DNA of 64,000 nt from Pedobacter sp. Lineage in GTDB: Bacteria; Bacteroidota; Bacteroidia; Sphingobacteriales; Sphingobacteriaceae. The notes beneath the pieces were generated by a model. That model saw only the letters and a program-made list of their open reading frames with translations. It did not search any database and was not told the origin of the DNA. The translations under genes were made by a program, and so were the position numbers. The number at the start of each line of letters is the position of its first letter. Within the stretch, counting starts at the first letter, position 1. Below are positions 8,820 through 18,563 of the stretch, piece after piece. Where the stretch lies: contig SSFR01000003.1 in assembly GCA_008015505.1 (NCBI GenBank), forward strand, positions 111,295 to 175,294. The letters run 5' to 3'.

Positions 8820-9143
8820 TTAGACGATATTTTTACAATAAGATTCGGTAAGGCACTTAGCTATATCTTATTTATTTATTATAGCACAATACACACCACA
8901 CAATAAGAAAAACAAGCAACAAAAACAAATAAAACACTAATTAACAGATAGTTACAAACTATAAAGTACCCGTAAAAAAGCCAATGCAAAAGTATCAAAA
9001 AATATCAATAATAGTATATAATAATTATAATATTAAAAATATATAAATAAATGGAGACTTAACAGCGATTAAAGGTGCCTAATTTTAGAAATTACTTTAG
9101 GCTGACTCAAACTCATTCTTAGAACGCAAGCCCCCCTTACAAC
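8820..9143. other. AT-rich intergenic region
   Basis: Very AT-rich spacer between two minus-strand genes, with homopolymeric A and T runs around 8930-9060. It presumably carries the amidohydrolase promoter. I see no small ORF with recognisable features. Confidence 0.4.
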
Positions 9144-9179
9144 AAATAGGGGCTACTTCAATCGAAGCAGCCCCTATTT
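9144..9179 (-). terminator. Rho-independent-like hairpin after the M13 peptidase gene
   Basis: Perfect outer arms AAATAGGGGCT and AGCCCCTATTT, with the inner CTTC/GAAG extending the stem, 34 bp past the stop of the M13 peptidase gene. It is GC-rich at the base of the loop and ends in TATTTG on the minus strand. It is a good terminator candidate although the T-run is short. Confidence 0.65.
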
Positions 9180-9212
9180 GGACATAAAAACTGGGCTCAA
9201 AGCCCTACTACC

Positions 9213-11258
9213 TTACCAAATACGTACACGTTCATTTTCTGGACGATACATTTTATCTCCAGGTTTGATATTAAAGGCTATATAAAACGCATCAGTATTT
9301 GACAACGGTCCATTTACGCGGTACATTGCCGGAGAATGGGGATCTGTATTAATACGCATCCGAATCGCCTCGTCTCGTAGTTTAATTCGCCATACTTGAG
9401 CAAAGGACAAAAAGAAGCGCTGATCAGCAGTAAGACCGTCTACTTTTTCATTGCGCTTTCCCTGTTCGGTCATCTTAAATGCCTGGTAAGCAATAGCCAA
9501 ACCACCGATATCTGCAATGTTTTCACCAAGTGTTAAATTACCATTCACCTTCAAATTGTCTAAGACCGCATACTGATTATATTGATTGACAATAGCTTGT
9601 GTTTTTGCTTTGAATTTTTCAGCATCTACTTTTGTCCACCAATCCTTCAAATTACCATTTTGATCATATTGTCTACCCTGGTCATCAAAACCATGGGTCA
9701 TCTCATGACCAATAACAGCACCAATAGCGCCATAGTTAATCGCATCATCAGCACCAAAATCAAAGAATGGGAACTGTAAAATTCCTGCTGGAAAAACGAT
9801 TTCATTAAAACTTGGATTGTAGTAGGCATTCACTGTAGGTGGCGTCATCCCCCACTCTGTTCGATCAACAGGCTTATTCAGTTTTTTGATCATCTCCTGA
9901 TAATCATGTCTACTGATAGACTGCATATTTTGATAATAACTTGTACGATCTATTTGTACATCATCGTAGTTTTTCCACTTATCGGGATAGCCAATTTTTT
10001 TCATAAACTTCTCTAATTTGGCTAATGCACATGCCTTCGTTTCAGCACTCATCCAGTCTAATTTCTCGATACGCGACTTATAAACTGATTGCAAATTATT
10101 CACCAATACCAACATGCGTTCTTTCGCCTCTGGCTTAAAATACCGAGCAACGTAAAGCTGACCTAAAAGCTCGCCCAAGCCCCCGTCTACCCCCCTGGCT
10201 ATTCTTTTCCAGCGTTCTTTTTGCTGCTTTTGCCCATTAAGTGCTTTCCCATAGAAATCAAACCGAGCATTGTCAAAGTCCTTACTTAAATAGGGCGCAG
10301 CATCACTCACAGCCTCAAACTTGAGTTTTGCTTTCCAAATGGCTATGGGTTGGGTTTTGAGTAGTTTATTTAACGTTTGATAGTATTTAGGTTGGCCGAC
10401 TAATAATGTATCTGTTTTTATCAACATGCGATCTAGCACGTTTTTTAAATCAATATCTGGAATCTGCTTCTGAAACTCAACTACCGAAAACTTGTTGTAA
10501 TTTTTAATCGGATCACGAAGTTCAACGGGCGTCGAGTGCGACCCGGCAATAGCTGTTTCCAACTTTAAGATGGCGTCGGCTTGCTTACTAGCAGTAGCTC
10601 CATCAAGCCCAATCAACGTAAATAATTTGGCGATGTATGCCACATATGCTTTACGAATTTGCTGTGTAGCTACATCATTATTAAAATAATAATCCCGATT
10701 GGGTAATCCTAAACCTGCTTGACCAAGGCCCACTGTATTTTTAGTACTGATTTTATCATCGGGACCTACACCAAGCCCAAGTAAAAATTCATTTCCTTCT
10801 TTATACTCGTCAGCGACCAGATTAAGTAGTTCTTTATAATTCGTTATGGCATCTATTTTACTCAGCAGTGGTTTTATAGGACTATAACCCAACTTCTCAA
10901 TATGGAGCGTATCCATGCCACTCAAGTAAAAGTCAGCTACCTTCTGCTCGGTGCCCCCACCAGGATTATTTTTTGCAGCAATTTCTTCTAGTATTTTCTT
11001 GATATTCTTTTGATTATCATCCGCCAAAGTATAAAAAGACCCCCAAGCTGTTTCAGATGCAGGTATTTCAGTATGCTTCACCCAATTACCACTTGCATAT
11101 TGGAAAAAATTATCACCCGGCCGAACTGTAGTGTCCATACAAGTTTTATCAAAAAACACAGTACGCACTTGGGTACTACCCTCATGATTAGAGCTTTTGT
11201 TCTTGCAAGCTACCAAGCTTAATGGCACTGCTAACCATAGTAAATGATTTAACTTCAT
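9213..11258 (-). CDS. M13 family zinc metallopeptidase, lipoprotein (PepO/neprilysin-like)
   Basis: A 681-residue protein with a lipoprotein signal peptide (MKLNHLLWLAVPLSLVAC, lipid Cys18). The zinc site is GHEMTHGFDDQG, with the glutamate ligand in ENIADIGGLAIAYQAF. The C-terminal VNGPLSNTDAFYIAFNIKPGD and a final RVRIW correspond to the conserved VxGxxxNxxxF and C-terminal residues of the family. The length is typical for bacterial M13 peptidases. It probably acts on peptides in the periplasm or at the outer membrane surface. It is transcribed alone, with a GC-rich hairpin downstream. Confidence 0.95.
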   Translation of the reverse strand: MKLNHLLWLAVPLSLVACKNKSSNHEGSTQVRTVFFDKTCMDTTVRPGDNFFQYASGNWVKHTEIPASETAWGSFYTLADDNQKNIKKILEEIAAKNNPGGGTEQKVADFYLSGMDTLHIEKLGYSPIKPLLSKIDAITNYKELLNLVADEYKEGNEFLLGLGVGPDDKISTKNTVGLGQAGLGLPNRDYYFNNDVATQQIRKAYVAYIAKLFTLIGLDGATASKQADAILKLETAIAGSHSTPVELRDPIKNYNKFSVVEFQKQIPDIDLKNVLDRMLIKTDTLLVGQPKYYQTLNKLLKTQPIAIWKAKLKFEAVSDAAPYLSKDFDNARFDFYGKALNGQKQQKERWKRIARGVDGGLGELLGQLYVARYFKPEAKERMLVLVNNLQSVYKSRIEKLDWMSAETKACALAKLEKFMKKIGYPDKWKNYDDVQIDRTSYYQNMQSISRHDYQEMIKKLNKPVDRTEWGMTPPTVNAYYNPSFNEIVFPAGILQFPFFDFGADDAINYGAIGAVIGHEMTHGFDDQGRQYDQNGNLKDWWTKVDAEKFKAKTQAIVNQYNQYAVLDNLKVNGNLTLGENIADIGGLAIAYQAFKMTEQGKRNEKVDGLTADQRFFLSFAQVWRIKLRDEAIRMRINTDPHSPAMYRVNGPLSNTDAFYIAFNIKPGDKMYRPENERVRIW

Positions 11259-11349
11259 ACTTCTTTTATTTTTTAATTTAATTGCAAGTATAATAAATTA
11301 AATCACCAAGAAAATAAGAACATAAGAAGAATTAATGGGCTGACGTGTG

Positions 11350-11721
11350 TCAAATCACCCTCACCAACAATGATCCTAAATACAAGCCCACTACACTTAA
11401 AACAAAATTGGCTGCAATATTGGTGAACCCCAAACCATCCTGACCTGTTTTGAAAAGCTCTACTGTCTCAAAAATAAAAGCAGAATAGGTACTAAATCCT
11501 CCACAAAAGCCAGTGATCAATAATAGCTTAAGATGATAATTCAGATTTAGCCTTTCAACCCCCAACGTCAAAATAACACCAAATGCCATACAACTTAAAA
11601 AATTAGCCGTAAGCGTTGCAAATGGGAATGACAGCTGCCAAATTTTATAAAACTTTCCAACCAGTAGACGAGACACACTACCCAATCCACCGCCCAAAAA
11701 TACCAATGCGATGTCTTTCAT
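11350..11721 (-). CDS. crcB: Fluoride exporter Fluc/CrcB
   Basis: A 123-residue, four-helix membrane protein. Family hallmarks are GGGLGSVSRLL near the N terminus, TLTANFLSC with Asn40, and GFCGGFSTYSAF (71-82), which contains the central Na+-site and fluoride-lining Phe/Ser/Thr residues. The family forms antiparallel dimers in the inner membrane and removes cytosolic fluoride. It follows the SerB-SerA fusion gene with 23 bp between stop and start, on the same strand. No fluoride riboswitch was recognised upstream. Confidence 0.95.
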   Translation of the reverse strand: MKDIALVFLGGGLGSVSRLLVGKFYKIWQLSFPFATLTANFLSCMAFGVILTLGVERLNLNYHLKLLLITGFCGGFSTYSAFIFETVELFKTGQDGLGFTNIAANFVLSVVGLYLGSLLVRVI

Positions 11722-11744
11722 ATAAGTATAGGTTTATTCATCAT

Positions 11745-13037
11745 TTAATAAAGTACACGAAATTTGATGGTATGATTAATTTGTTTTAACTCTTTAAGCA
11801 CTTGTTTGTCATACTGACTATTGATATCAGTTATGGCGTATCCAATTTGATCATTAGTCATCAGAAATTGTCCAACAATGTTGATACCATTCTGAGCAAA
11901 AACCTGATTGATCTGAGCCATCACCCCAGGAACATTCTCATGAATGTGAATTAAACGGTGCGCACCCTGCATTCGAGGCAGCTGAAGATTGGGGAAGTTT
12001 GCACTCAAATAGGTGTCTCCTTTATTAATAAAATCGATCATCCGCTTGGGAATAAATGTAATATTGCGCGGATTATTTTTAGGATCGTCAAATACGACTA
12101 CTCCCATCTGGGTACACACATTCAATGCTATTTTTTGCTTACTACTTCCCAGATAACCGATCACCTTGAGTTTTGATGCCAGTTGTAATTTTTCCTCATT
12201 CAAAGTCCCACCATCAGATAAAAGAATCATATCCACCTCAGCCATATCATGCATTTCAATATGCTTTGCCTGCTCAATAGCAAATCCATCTTTTTTGAGT
12301 AATTGCACCGCCTGATCAGGCACCCCACCAATCACTAAACATAAAATTCTATTCTTCGGGTAGGAAATAGCCATGGGTAACTTATTTACGTACAAAAACT
12401 CATCAAAGCTAGGTGTGATATGATCGGCCTTTTCAAGCACCATTTTACGTTCAATATTTTCAGTAAAAGCATAAAATTTTTTAATCATGCCCAGTTCTTT
12501 TAATTGAAAGTCAGAATAACCATCTCCAATACCATAGACCTCACCCGAAAGCTGCAGGGTCTTCAATAGTTTCACTTTCCCACCCTCTTCCGAAAGTGGG
12601 TTACGATCATCATATCCAATAATATTCCCCAAATCATCAAACAGGAAACTATTGGCATAAATATTTTCTTTACGAATATGATAAGGAAGAACAACAGGAG
12701 TGATGAACTCTTTGAATCCACCGGAAACAATCAAAACCTCATCCGCATGTTTTTTAAAAAAATCTTTATTCCGCAAAAAAGAAGCAGACACTTTTTTTTT
12801 CAAACGTGTAACGAGCTGCTTGAGATGCGTCAAATTCGCCTCTAAGAGACTCACTCGCTGATGCAAGCTCTCTCGAAAAGACAGCTTCCCCTCCATAGAC
12901 AACTGAGTTAAAGAGTCTATACTTTGATAAATGACTTCTCTATCTGGGTGTTTTTTTAAAGAAATACGAGCAAGCTCATCCAATGCTTCAACTTGGGTAA
13001 ATGTGCTGTCAAAATCAATGATGTAAGTTGCTTTCAT
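11745..13037 (-). CDS. Phosphoserine phosphatase fused to a dehydrogenase-deleted SerA remnant with ACT domain
   Basis: A 430-residue protein. Residues 1-215 are a SerB-type HAD phosphatase: DFDST (8-12), VSGGF (104-108), and GIGDGYSD (169-176). From about 226 the sequence follows the N-terminal substrate-binding segment of 3-phosphoglycerate dehydrogenase (PKNRILCLVIGG to GVVVFDDP, 228-319). It then jumps to the SerA end, SANFPNLQLP (345-354), and the ACT domain RLIHIHENVPGVMAQINQVF (361-380) to the terminal FRVLY. The Rossmann NAD-binding domain with its GxGxxG, and the catalytic Arg/Glu/His, are absent. Phosphatase activity with serine feedback through ACT is plausible; dehydrogenase activity is not. 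The frame is intact, so this is either a stable variant family or an in-frame deletion. Confidence 0.85.
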   Translation of the reverse strand: MKATYIIDFDSTFTQVEALDELARISLKKHPDREVIYQSIDSLTQLSMEGKLSFRESLHQRVSLLEANLTHLKQLVTRLKKKVSASFLRNKDFFKKHADEVLIVSGGFKEFITPVVLPYHIRKENIYANSFLFDDLGNIIGYDDRNPLSEEGGKVKLLKTLQLSGEVYGIGDGYSDFQLKELGMIKKFYAFTENIERKMVLEKADHITPSFDEFLYVNKLPMAISYPKNRILCLVIGGVPDQAVQLLKKDGFAIEQAKHIEMHDMAEVDMILLSDGGTLNEEKLQLASKLKVIGYLGSSKQKIALNVCTQMGVVVFDDPKNNPRNITFIPKRMIDFINKGDTYLSANFPNLQLPRMQGAHRLIHIHENVPGVMAQINQVFAQNGINIVGQFLMTNDQIGYAITDINSQYDKQVLKELKQINHTIKFRVLY

Positions 13038-13052
13038 TCTTCAAAATCATAT

Positions 13053-14006
13053 TTAAGAAATCAGTTTAATTGCTGAATCGGAAAGAAAACCCTGATCGCA
13101 AATTTCTGCAATAACTTGCTTAATTGGTCTAAATTCAAAACTAATTGCACTTTGAATTTTCGAATTTAAATAAACTCTTTTCTTAAACATACTTGGTGTC
13201 ATTTCTTTTGTCAAAAGTAAACTAGCCCATGCCATCCAAGACCTTAGCTTTTTGCGAGGCGGATTCACACACAAACGATGAGCAATTTCTGCAAACAAGT
13301 CACGATAAAACCAATTTTCGGCGCTAACAATATACCGTTCCGCTGAAAAATCACTATTCATTAGTGCTATCATGCTCTGAGCCACATCTTCCACAGCCAC
13401 AAAACCACATGCACCTTGAGGATAATACCACTGCCCCTTTTGAACCATTTTAAATAACCCCCCACTTCCACATGTTTCTGCATTTTTCCCCAAAATAATG
13501 GACGGGTTTACAATCACCGCATTTAGTCCCTCAGCAATAGCTCGAAAAACTTCCATCTCACTCTCGTATTTTGAGATAGCATAATTGGTTCGTTTACCTG
13601 TCAAGTCCCAAGAGTCTTTCTCGGTAATAAACTGATTTAATTTACCATCCCCCAAAGCCGCAATCGAACTCACATGTACTAACTTTTTAATATTTTTTTG
13701 CAAACAAAGATTCACCACATTGGCTGTGCCTTGCACATTGGTTTGTAGCATTTTCTTTTTGTCGGAGGGCTCCTTCGAAATCATCGCTGCACAATGATAC
13801 ACTTGCTCTACATGCTCAAAAGCCTCTTCCAACGAAAAGTAATCCAGCACATCGGCATCCATCCAATAGATCTTCTTTTGATTCTTTAAAATATCAGGGA
13901 CTAGCGAAGTACTACGCTTTATTGCCCGTATGGGCTCATGGTGGGATATCAGTTGCCGAACTAATTCTGAGCCTAAAAATCCCGTCGCACCGGTAACCAA
14001 GATCAT
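13053..14006 (-). CDS. NAD(P)-dependent epimerase/dehydratase family (extended SDR)
   Basis: 317 residues with the N-terminal dinucleotide motif TGATGFLG (5-12) and the catalytic YAISK motif (Tyr-x3-Lys) preceded by a conserved VSSIAALG strand. The sequence resembles dihydroflavonol-4-reductase-like or 3-beta-HSD-like extended SDRs common in Bacteroidota. The substrate cannot be deduced. The gene is 15 bp upstream of the SerB-SerA fusion on the same strand and divergent from the arginase-like gene at 14084. Confidence 0.88.
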   Translation of the reverse strand: MILVTGATGFLGSELVRQLISHHEPIRAIKRSTSLVPDILKNQKKIYWMDADVLDYFSLEEAFEHVEQVYHCAAMISKEPSDKKKMLQTNVQGTANVVNLCLQKNIKKLVHVSSIAALGDGKLNQFITEKDSWDLTGKRTNYAISKYESEMEVFRAIAEGLNAVIVNPSIILGKNAETCGSGGLFKMVQKGQWYYPQGACGFVAVEDVAQSMIALMNSDFSAERYIVSAENWFYRDLFAEIAHRLCVNPPRKKLRSWMAWASLLLTKEMTPSMFKKRVYLNSKIQSAISFEFRPIKQVIAEICDQGFLSDSAIKLIS

Positions 14007-14083
14007 CGAATGATTTTTTTATATACGTGCTCAAATTAACATAATAAAGTTGATATTTGATTCTCTCCTTTTAGCTCAATACC

Positions 14084-15265
14084 ATGTCGTTAGCCTCTTT
14101 TTTTTCGCCTGTAGATTTAAGTAAGTTATCCTATAAACACGATGACTACATTTCTAATATGGCAACAAGCGTTACCATCCACCAAGGAGTTTTTCCTGAT
14201 TTAGCTAATAATAGCTACGATATTGCGCTCATCGGCGTACTCGAAGACAGACATTCCATCCGTAACAAAGGAACAGCCTTAGCTCCTGATGCTTTTCGTA
14301 AAAAATTTTATCAATTGAACCAGGGAAGCCACCTAACAAGAATTGTAGACTTAGGCAATATCAAAGCCGGCCACAAATTATCAGATACCTATGTTGCACT
14401 CAAACTGATCCTTGTTGAACTAATCACCCTAAACATCACCCCCGTCATTATCGGAGGGGGACAAGACCTCACCTATGCACAGTACATGGCCTATGAAGAT
14501 CTGGAACAAAGAGTAGATCTTTTAGTTGTAGACTCCCGCCTGGATATGGGAGAAAACCCAGAAGGAACAATCGAAACCACATCCACTTCCTATCTGAACA
14601 AGATATTCTTACATGAACCCAATTACCTTTTTAATTTTAGCAACCTGGGTTATCAAACCTATTTTGTTCATCAAGACCATCTTAAGGTACTAGACAAACT
14701 CTATTTCGACGCGCATCGCTTGGGATCCTTTTATGGCAAGATTAACTTAGCGGAACCCATCATCCGAAATGCCAACATGATCAGCTTTGATATCTCAGCT
14801 GTTCGATCATCTGATGCTTGTGGTAATGCGGGTGCCTCACCCAATGGTTTCTATGGAGAAGAAGCCTGTGGAATATGCCGCTATGCTGGGATGAACGACA
14901 AGCTATCATCCATTGGGTTTTATGAATTTAATCCCCTATGTGATCACCAAGACCAAACGGCGGCACTCCTGGCTCAAATGGTATGGTACTTCATCGATGG
15001 ATTTTATAATCGTAAACACGATATCCCACTACAGCCAAAGTCTCAATATATAACCTATAGAACCAGCCTAAAAGATGGCTCACAAGAGCTCGTATTCATC
15101 AAGAGTAAAAAAACAGATCGCTGGTGGATGCAGGTTCCTTACCCGAGAGGCAAGTCACAAAATGAGCGTTTTCATCTGGTTCCTTGCCTATACGAGGATT
15201 ACCAAACAGCAATATCAGGCGAAATGCCCGATCTTTGGTGGCGGACACATCAAAAATTAAGCTAG
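14084..15265 (+). CDS. Arginase/formimidoylglutamase-fold protein lacking metal ligands
   Basis: A 393-residue protein with the ureohydrolase fold seen in Bacteroidota proteins annotated as formimidoylglutamase. The three metal motifs of the family are altered: GGGQDLTY in place of GGDHS, VDSRLDMG in place of DAHxD, and SFDISAVRSSDA in place of SxDxDxxDP. The two-manganese centre therefore cannot form normally, and activity as arginase or agmatinase is unlikely. It is probably a structural or regulatory relative. It sits 12 bp upstream of, and co-directional with, the AsnB-like secreted protein gene, a pairing I associate with this phylum. Confidence 0.8.
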   Translation: MSLASFFSPVDLSKLSYKHDDYISNMATSVTIHQGVFPDLANNSYDIALIGVLEDRHSIRNKGTALAPDAFRKKFYQLNQGSHLTRIVDLGNIKAGHKLSDTYVALKLILVELITLNITPVIIGGGQDLTYAQYMAYEDLEQRVDLLVVDSRLDMGENPEGTIETTSTSYLNKIFLHEPNYLFNFSNLGYQTYFVHQDHLKVLDKLYFDAHRLGSFYGKINLAEPIIRNANMISFDISAVRSSDACGNAGASPNGFYGEEACGICRYAGMNDKLSSIGFYEFNPLCDHQDQTAALLAQMVWYFIDGFYNRKHDIPLQPKSQYITYRTSLKDGSQELVFIKSKKTDRWWMQVPYPRGKSQNERFHLVPCLYEDYQTAISGEMPDLWWRTHQKLS

Positions 15266-15277
15266 GAGGGTAATATA

Positions 15278-16537
15278 ATGTTAAAGTGCTTGCTTACTTC
15301 CCTAGTCCTATTGTTGCTAACTTCTTTTTGTTGGGCAGCATCCATCCTCATTCCAATGGATGAAGAACAAACTAATCACCTAAAAGCCTATGGAATCACT
15401 TTTTGGGTACTTAAAAATGATTCTGAAGCTGATTGGCTGCTAAACTATCGAGGAGGCAGCTTTTTAATGAAATACTCCCCGCTCATTGAAAACGAATGTA
15501 AGATACGGGGTGTTGCCTACGAAGTGATTGCCGATGCAAAGGTGACTTCTATACTAAGTGAAATTGCTGACCCATCGGTCAACATGGATATCGTCAAGTT
15601 GGAAAAAGCACCTAAAATTGCCGTTTACAGCCCAAAAAACAAATTGCCATGGGACGATGCAGTGACCCTAGCGCTCACCTATGCTGAAATACCCTATGAG
15701 GTGATCTATGACGGTGAAATCTTAAAAGGTGTACTTCCCAAATACGATTGGCTGCATCTACACCACGAGGATTTTACTGGACAGTACAGTCGCTTTTGGA
15801 ATGCTTTTCACAATGCCAGTTGGTACATCGAAGATGTCCGACTACAAGAGGAATCTGCCCGACGAAACGGATTTAAAAAAGTATCTGAAATGAAACTAGC
15901 TGTAGCCAAAAATATCGGCGATTTTGTGATGGGGGGCGGATTTATGTTTGCCATGTGCTCGGGGACTGAGACTTTCGACATTGCCTTATCCGCTAATGGA
16001 GTCGATATCTGCGAAACCATGTTCGATGGAGATGGAGCAGATCCTGGAGCACAATCTAAACTTGATTTTAGCAGAACCTTTGCCTTTCAAAACTTCAAGT
16101 TGAATATGAATCCCCTCAGCAATGAATTCTCCAATATTGATACAACCCCAACACGAACAATTGATCAAAGCAATGATTTTTTCACGTTATTCGACTTTTC
16201 GGCAAAATGGGATGTAGTGCCCACCATGCTCACCCAGAATCATGACAAAGTGATTAAGGGGTTTATGGGAAAAACAACCGCCTTCCGCAAAGAAGTGATC
16301 AAACCGGATGTAGTCCTGATGGGTGAAACCAAAATTGCAAATGAAGCCCGTTATATTCATGGGGAATTTGGCAAAGGACAATGGACCTTTTATGGCGGTC
16401 ACGACCCTGAAGATTATCAGCATATCGTTGGCGACCCCCCTACCGATCTCAGCCTACACCCCAATTCTCCAGGCTACCGACTAATCCTAAACAATGTACT
16501 CTTTCCGGCCGCAAAGAAAAAGAAACAAAAAACCTAG
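15278..16537 (+). CDS. Secreted protein of the Bacteroidota family labelled asparagine synthetase B
   Basis: 419 residues with a clear signal peptide (MLKCLLTSLVLLLLTSFCWA). The motif MDEEQTNHLKAYGITFWVL is typical of a Bacteroidota family carried in databases under the name asparagine synthetase B. I see neither the N-terminal catalytic Cys2 of glutamine amidotransferases nor the ATP-pyrophosphatase SGGxDS motif, so that name is misleading. The central FAMCSGTETFDIAL and GKGQWTFYGGHDPED resemble glutamine-amidotransferase-like class I folds. It is second in an operon with the arginase-like gene. Function unknown; probably periplasmic. Confidence 0.7.
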   Translation: MLKCLLTSLVLLLLTSFCWAASILIPMDEEQTNHLKAYGITFWVLKNDSEADWLLNYRGGSFLMKYSPLIENECKIRGVAYEVIADAKVTSILSEIADPSVNMDIVKLEKAPKIAVYSPKNKLPWDDAVTLALTYAEIPYEVIYDGEILKGVLPKYDWLHLHHEDFTGQYSRFWNAFHNASWYIEDVRLQEESARRNGFKKVSEMKLAVAKNIGDFVMGGGFMFAMCSGTETFDIALSANGVDICETMFDGDGADPGAQSKLDFSRTFAFQNFKLNMNPLSNEFSNIDTTPTRTIDQSNDFFTLFDFSAKWDVVPTMLTQNHDKVIKGFMGKTTAFRKEVIKPDVVLMGETKIANEARYIHGEFGKGQWTFYGGHDPEDYQHIVGDPPTDLSLHPNSPGYRLILNNVLFPAAKKKKQKT

Positions 16538-16540
16538 GCT

Positions 16541-18553
16541 TTAATTATAGAACTTCCAACTAATCCCCATTTTAAATGCTCCATCTTGCATGGGATACCG
16601 ATTAACAGAATAATACCCTTTAGCAAAGGGTCCTCCTTGGTTAATATATTCGTATTTAAAGAAGAAATTCACGCGCTTCAAATTCGCTTTGAGCCACACA
16701 TCAACCACCGGAAAAGAATCAAATACCTGGACCCCAGAATAAGCAGGATCCTTAGGATCGGCATTATTATTATAAAACTGCCCCACATTAATAGCATAAG
16801 CCGGTGCTTCAAATAGCGTATGATAACGCACATCGAAACCAATATTGGTGAGCAACACTTTGAAGAGGCGATATTCGTAATAAAAACTATTATACGTATA
16901 TAGATTAGGCGTACTTAGCAAATCCAAATCACTGCTTTTCTGGTAAACAACATAATTATCTAAATGAAACCTACCCAGCTTAAAATTCTTAGCCACACTA
17001 AACTTGAGTAGATTAATCATCGAGCCTACCTGTGTGGGGATAATCTGTTTGGGGGTCGTTTCTTGATAGTATAAATAGTTTGATAGTAAGAAACACTCAG
17101 CCTTTGCCGCAAATTGAAATTTCGGATTCTCATACAAAAAAGACAGATTATTGATCTGTGTTTTTGAAAAATTCAAATCCCATTGATGAAATTGGTAATT
17201 CACGCGCTCGAATAATTGCTCGGGTGATTTATTCTGTGAATAAGCACCAAGCGTAACCCGCCCAGCAGTCCGACCAAATAAAAACCTGACTTTGGCATCG
17301 TAGAAGAAATCGCCTACGTGCTTCCCTTCTGCAATATGCTGCAAATCGATCTGAATAGATACCCGATCACTAAAACGATAGCTGGCAACAGCTTTCAAAG
17401 TGATGTCATCAAAATCCATTTCTAAGGCTCCCTGCTGATAATCATACCAATCATATTGAACCCCAACATCTAACTTGACCTCATTTTTTACAAAACCGAG
17501 TGATTTTCCACGCAAATAAAAACTGTAAGCAAACTCATTACTCCATCGCTTGATCTGTGTTCGATCATCAGTAGTTGTCAGGCTAAGACTACTTGGGAAT
17601 AAGGGAAAAACACCATAATTATCGGGTTCATTACGAAAAAATTGGTATTGATTATCCGTGTAACTAGTCGCATAAGAAATCCGTTGTCTTGGCAAAAGCA
17701 TCGTTTTATTTGTTACACTATCTCTTTTACCGATATAATAAAACTGTTTTAAAAAGAATCCTCCATCTTTCCATACCCAGCGGGGCATATTATCTCCAAT
17801 AGCACTTAATCGCGTACGCTCCAATATCCTGGCTGATGCTGCCGATGAAGTAAAAATGGAATCATTGACAACTGAGCCATTTTCAGCTGCTTTCATGTTA
17901 TTGAAAACCGTTGTAGCTAACAACATATATCGTTTATTACGCGACTCGTACCAAGTAAATAAAGCTGCATTCAAATGATCTACATTTTGGTTAATATAGG
18001 TCCCACTGGCAGCTATTCGATTGTAATTACCCCCAAAATTCCAACCAGGGGTTATATTCTGCGCATGCGTGACTCGAAATAGCTCTCCTCTTATAAATCC
18101 TCCATCAACATAGTACAACTCAGTGTAAGGCGATTGAGCACGATAATAGTGAACCGAATCAATCGTCAATCGATACCGATCCAGTGCATGAAACCCCGCA
18201 TTAAAACCAATCGTTTTCGATGGATTAAATAACAAATCCCGGTAAGGCAAACCCAAACCACCCAAACCAATGCTTGGATCTTTGGGCTGATTAATGGGAC
18301 TATAATTCTGAAAATTAGTGATGGCTGTATCAAGTGGGATCAATTGTGTACTATCTTTTAATAGCTCGGCAAGTGTATATCGAACATGCTTAGCCGTATG
18401 CACAATCGAATCTTTCGCATTTTCTTCTTTTTTGCGCAAAGAATCCATACTGAGCTCCTGCTTTCCTTGTTTAGTTGAAGAAATCTGTGCAAAAGTACTT
18501 GCTGTGGCCAAACTGATCACCATCAAAATGGCTACACTTATTCGTGTTCTCAT
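16541..18553 (-). CDS. Putative outer-membrane beta-barrel porin (Porin_10 family)
   Basis: 670 residues with a signal peptide (MRTRISVAILMVISLATASTFA). It has repeated amphipathic strands with alternating aromatic residues throughout and ends in a C-terminal aromatic-rich strand (MGISWKFYN), as expected for an outer-membrane barrel. The DPSIGLGGLGLPYRDLLF region resembles the Bacteroidota putative-porin family. The substrate is unknown. It is convergent with the AsnB-like gene (3 bp between stops) and 10 bp downstream of lpxK on the same strand. Confidence 0.8.
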   Translation of the reverse strand: MRTRISVAILMVISLATASTFAQISSTKQGKQELSMDSLRKKEENAKDSIVHTAKHVRYTLAELLKDSTQLIPLDTAITNFQNYSPINQPKDPSIGLGGLGLPYRDLLFNPSKTIGFNAGFHALDRYRLTIDSVHYYRAQSPYTELYYVDGGFIRGELFRVTHAQNITPGWNFGGNYNRIAASGTYINQNVDHLNAALFTWYESRNKRYMLLATTVFNNMKAAENGSVVNDSIFTSSAASARILERTRLSAIGDNMPRWVWKDGGFFLKQFYYIGKRDSVTNKTMLLPRQRISYATSYTDNQYQFFRNEPDNYGVFPLFPSSLSLTTTDDRTQIKRWSNEFAYSFYLRGKSLGFVKNEVKLDVGVQYDWYDYQQGALEMDFDDITLKAVASYRFSDRVSIQIDLQHIAEGKHVGDFFYDAKVRFLFGRTAGRVTLGAYSQNKSPEQLFERVNYQFHQWDLNFSKTQINNLSFLYENPKFQFAAKAECFLLSNYLYYQETTPKQIIPTQVGSMINLLKFSVAKNFKLGRFHLDNYVVYQKSSDLDLLSTPNLYTYNSFYYEYRLFKVLLTNIGFDVRYHTLFEAPAYAINVGQFYNNNADPKDPAYSGVQVFDSFPVVDVWLKANLKRVNFFFKYEYINQGGPFAKGYYSVNRYPMQDGAFKMGISWKFYN

Positions 18554-18563
18554 ATCCTACTAT

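Noticed and set aside
15278..16537. Asparagine synthetase function
   Set aside because: Neither the N-terminal glutaminase Cys nor the ATP-pyrophosphatase motif is present, and the protein has a signal peptide.
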